From Candidatus Aphodoplasma excrementigallinarum (GTDB lineage: Bacteria; Bacillota; Clostridia; UBA1381; UMGS1253), in the NCBI GenBank assembly GCA_018713805.1, contig DVOF01000243.1:1-8458 (forward strand): 8,458 bases of DNA, written 5' to 3'. Shown here piece by piece: positions 6,765 through 8,458 of this stretch; position 1 is the first letter of the stretch; every line of letters starts with the position of its first letter. A program made the translations under genes and the position numbers. Below the pieces are notes generated by a model. The model did not search any database. It saw only the letters and a list, made by a program, of their open reading frames with translations, and had not been told where the DNA came from.

Positions 6765-6775
6765 TGTGCTATAAT
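6747..6775 (+). promoter_or_regulatory. Extended -10 promoter for guaB
   Basis: TTGCAA (6747-6752) and TATAAT (6770-6775) are spaced by 17 bases, and TGC directly before the -10 makes an extended -10 element. The -35 lies inside the last codons of dusB. A second TATAAT at 6760-6765 overlaps the dusB stop but lacks a matching -35. Transcription would start near 6782, giving a leader of about 38 bases with no room for a purine riboswitch. Confidence 0.75.
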
Positions 6776-6819
6776 AGAAAAAATCATCAACCGGAAAACA
6801 AAGGAAAGGGGTTTGTGTA

Positions 6820-8265
6820 ATGAATATTGTAGAAGGCTTGACATTTGACGACGTGCTATTGATCCCGCAGAAATCTGAGGTTATCCCGCGCGACATTGAT
6901 TTGACAACGCATTTGACGCAGAAGATTCAGCTTAACATCCCGCTGATGAGCGCGGCGATGGATACCGTTACGGAATCGCCGCTTGCAATCGCGATTGCGC
7001 GCGAGGGCGGTATCGGCATTATTCACAAGAATATGTCGATCGAACAGCAGAAGATCGAAGTGGATAAGGTAAAGCGTTCTGAGCATGGCGTTATTGTTGA
7101 CCCGTTCTACCTTGCGCCGGACAATACGCTCAAAGATGCGGATGATTTGATGGGCAAGTATAAGATTTCCGGCGTTCCGATCACGGAAAACGGCAAGCTG
7201 GTCGGCATTATCACAAACCGCGACCTCCGCTTTGAAACGGATTATTCAAAGCCGATTTGCATGGCGATGACGAAGGATAACCTGATTACCGCGCCGGAGG
7301 GGACGACGCTTGACGAAGCGCAGGAGATTCTCCGCAAGCATAAGATTGAAAAGCTTCCGATTGTGGACAAGGACGGCATGCTCAAGGGCCTGATCACAAT
7401 CAAGGATATTGAGAAGGCGGTACGCTATCCGTCGTCTGCGCGCGACGAAAACGGCAGGCTTCTTGCCGGCGCGGCGATTGGCGTTACGGCGGATGTGCTC
7501 GACCGCGTGGAGGCGCTCAACAGCGCAAATGTCGACGTTGTGGTACTCGATTCGGCACACGGGCATTCGCAGAATATCATCAACACATTGAAAAAGGTTC
7601 GCGAGGCGTTCCCGCATTTGCAGATTATTGCCGGCAACGTCGCAACAGCAGAGGCGACGCTTGCGCTGATTGAGGCGGGCGCAGACGCGGTCAAGGTCGG
7701 GATTGGCCCTGGGTCGATTTGTACAACGCGTATTGTAGCGGGTATCGGCGTACCGCAGATTACGGCAATTTATGAATCGGCAAAGGTTGCAAAGAAATAC
7801 AATATCCCAATCATTGCCGATGGCGGTATCAAGTACTCCGGCGATTTGACAAAAGCAGTTGCAGCCGGTGCTGACGTTATCATGATCGGCAGCCTGTTTG
7901 CCGGGTGTGAGGAAAGCCCGGGCGAGTTTGAGCTCTATCAGGGGCGCCGTTTCAAGGTATACCGCGGTATGGGTTCCATCGGCGCGATGAACGATGGCAG
8001 CAAGGACCGCTACTTCCAGCAGGATGCGAAAAAGCTTGTGCCGGAGGGCGTAGAAGGCCGCGTAGAATACACGGGCGTGCTGTCGGATACAGTGTACCAG
8101 CTTTTGGGCGGCCTCCGTTCCGGCATGGGGTATTGCGGGACGCGTACGATTCCGGAGCTGAAGGAGAACGGCAAGTTCATCCGCATTACGGGCGCAGGCC
8201 TCAAGGAGAGCCATCCGCACGATATCCAGATTACGAAAGAAGCGCCGAACTATACAGTGAAATAA
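6820..8265 (+). CDS. guaB: IMP dehydrogenase
   Basis: IMP dehydrogenase (481 aa) oxidises IMP to XMP with NAD+, the committed step to guanine nucleotides, in the cytosol as a tetramer. The N-terminus LTFDDVLL and the SAAMDTVTE segment are typical. Two CBS domains (about 93-148 and 151-207) are inserted in the TIM barrel and in the family bind regulatory nucleotides. Catalytic features are intact: DSAHGHS (244-250), GNVATAEA (272-279), the active-site loop GIGPGSICTTR with nucleophile Cys301, ADGGIKYSGD (Asp334), YRGMGSIGAM (381-390), and the mobile flap with EGR (Arg414). The ATG at 6820 is preceded by a purine-rich Shine-Dalgarno stretch at 6801-6811. Length and domain order are normal. It has its own promoter in the end of dusB and shows no terminator before the next gene. 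Confidence 0.97.
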   Translation: MNIVEGLTFDDVLLIPQKSEVIPRDIDLTTHLTQKIQLNIPLMSAAMDTVTESPLAIAIAREGGIGIIHKNMSIEQQKIEVDKVKRSEHGVIVDPFYLAPDNTLKDADDLMGKYKISGVPITENGKLVGIITNRDLRFETDYSKPICMAMTKDNLITAPEGTTLDEAQEILRKHKIEKLPIVDKDGMLKGLITIKDIEKAVRYPSSARDENGRLLAGAAIGVTADVLDRVEALNSANVDVVVLDSAHGHSQNIINTLKKVREAFPHLQIIAGNVATAEATLALIEAGADAVKVGIGPGSICTTRIVAGIGVPQITAIYESAKVAKKYNIPIIADGGIKYSGDLTKAVAAGADVIMIGSLFAGCEESPGEFELYQGRRFKVYRGMGSIGAMNDGSKDRYFQQDAKKLVPEGVEGRVEYTGVLSDTVYQLLGGLRSGMGYCGTRTIPELKENGKFIRITGAGLKESHPHDIQITKEAPNYTVK

Positions 8266-8274
8266 AATACTATA

Positions 8275-8458
8275 ATGAAAAAAGCAATTAAGATTTTCAT
8301 GGCTATTGTTATTACATTCTTAGTATTATTGTTGTTATTGCTCATTTCAATACCAGTTGTCAATGATTTTACGGCGTGGGGTGTTGAGAAAAGATTATGT
8401 GCGTTACCATTACCAGATAAAACGCAGCGGGTTGCTGCTATCTCTCGGGCTGATAAAA
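8275..8458 (+). CDS. Small membrane-anchored or secreted protein of unknown function (3' partial)
   Basis: An open frame of 61 codons runs from ATG at 8275 off the right edge. The product begins with basic MKKAIK, then a strongly hydrophobic segment (about residues 7-29, with six consecutive Leu at 18-23). This is a signal anchor or an uncleaved signal peptide. After it comes a short polar part with VEKRLCALPLPDKTQ. That tail reminds me of a small uncharacterised family seen in Bacillota, but this is from memory and unverified. Leucine is mostly TTA (six of ten), unlike the upstream genes where TTA is rare, and the stretch is clearly AT-richer. It starts 9 bases after the guaB stop with no Shine-Dalgarno site, and the bases before the start read TATAAT overlapping the ATG. 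A start at the ATG at 8299 is possible but also has no Shine-Dalgarno site. Function unknown. Confidence 0.65.
   Translation, partial: MKKAIKIFMAIVITFLVLLLLLLISIPVVNDFTAWGVEKRLCALPLPDKTQRVAAISRADK

Noticed and set aside
6765..6819. Purine riboswitch in front of guaB
   Set aside because: The space between predicted transcription start and ATG is about 38 bases and lacks the three-stem aptamer.
7246..8220. Long open frame on the - strand (324 codons) opposite guaB
   Set aside because: It mirrors a complete, motif-rich guaB. Its product is rich in Arg, His, Cys and Leu with no recognisable domain, as expected of a frame shadow in GC-biased coding DNA.

Overview
The window reads as a stretch of chromosome from an anaerobic Bacillota, most likely a Negativicutes-type fermenter. 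That assignment is inferred from a biotin-dependent sodium-pump decarboxylase encoded as separate subunits (free biotin carrier with an Ala/Pro linker, membrane beta subunit, carboxyltransferase without its own biotin domain), strong AAGGAGG-type Shine-Dalgarno sites, and moderately GC-rich coding DNA. No single gene fixes the genus. All genes supported here lie on the + strand.

Layout: 1-299 is the 3' end of a biotin carrier gene. 341-1573 is the membrane beta subunit. 1619-3034 is a 5S-type carboxyltransferase (oxaloacetate decarboxylase alpha). These three look like the distal end of one operon whose start lies to the left of the window. A GC-rich hairpin at 3067-3112 follows; it may end that operon, and its 3' arm is also the ribosome binding site of the next gene, a secreted D,D-carboxypeptidase (dacF-like, 3119-4273). 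A strong intrinsic terminator (4285-4324) closes dacF. A perfect-consensus promoter (4386-4415) then starts lysA (4447-5742), which is followed by a weak hairpin and dusB (5811-6764). guaB (6820-8265) has its own extended -10 promoter inside the last codons of dusB. An AT-rich, truncated small membrane-anchored protein gene begins at 8275 and runs off the right edge.

How the genes work together: the first three products would move a carboxyl group from a substrate (probably oxaloacetate) to biotin and release it as CO2 at the membrane while exporting Na+, so conserving decarboxylation energy. dacF and lysA both bear on peptidoglycan: lysA consumes meso-diaminopimelate to make lysine, and dacF trims D-Ala from stem peptides. 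dusB modifies tRNA, and guaB commits IMP to guanine nucleotide synthesis. These last genes are housekeeping neighbours rather than one pathway.

I see no mobile element, CRISPR array, tRNA, rRNA or riboswitch, and no convincing new multi-gene system. The points most worth a second look are the dacF leader hairpin that buries its own Shine-Dalgarno site, the split decarboxylase that could share its carrier with a second carboxyltransferase, and the compositionally distinct small gene at the right edge.
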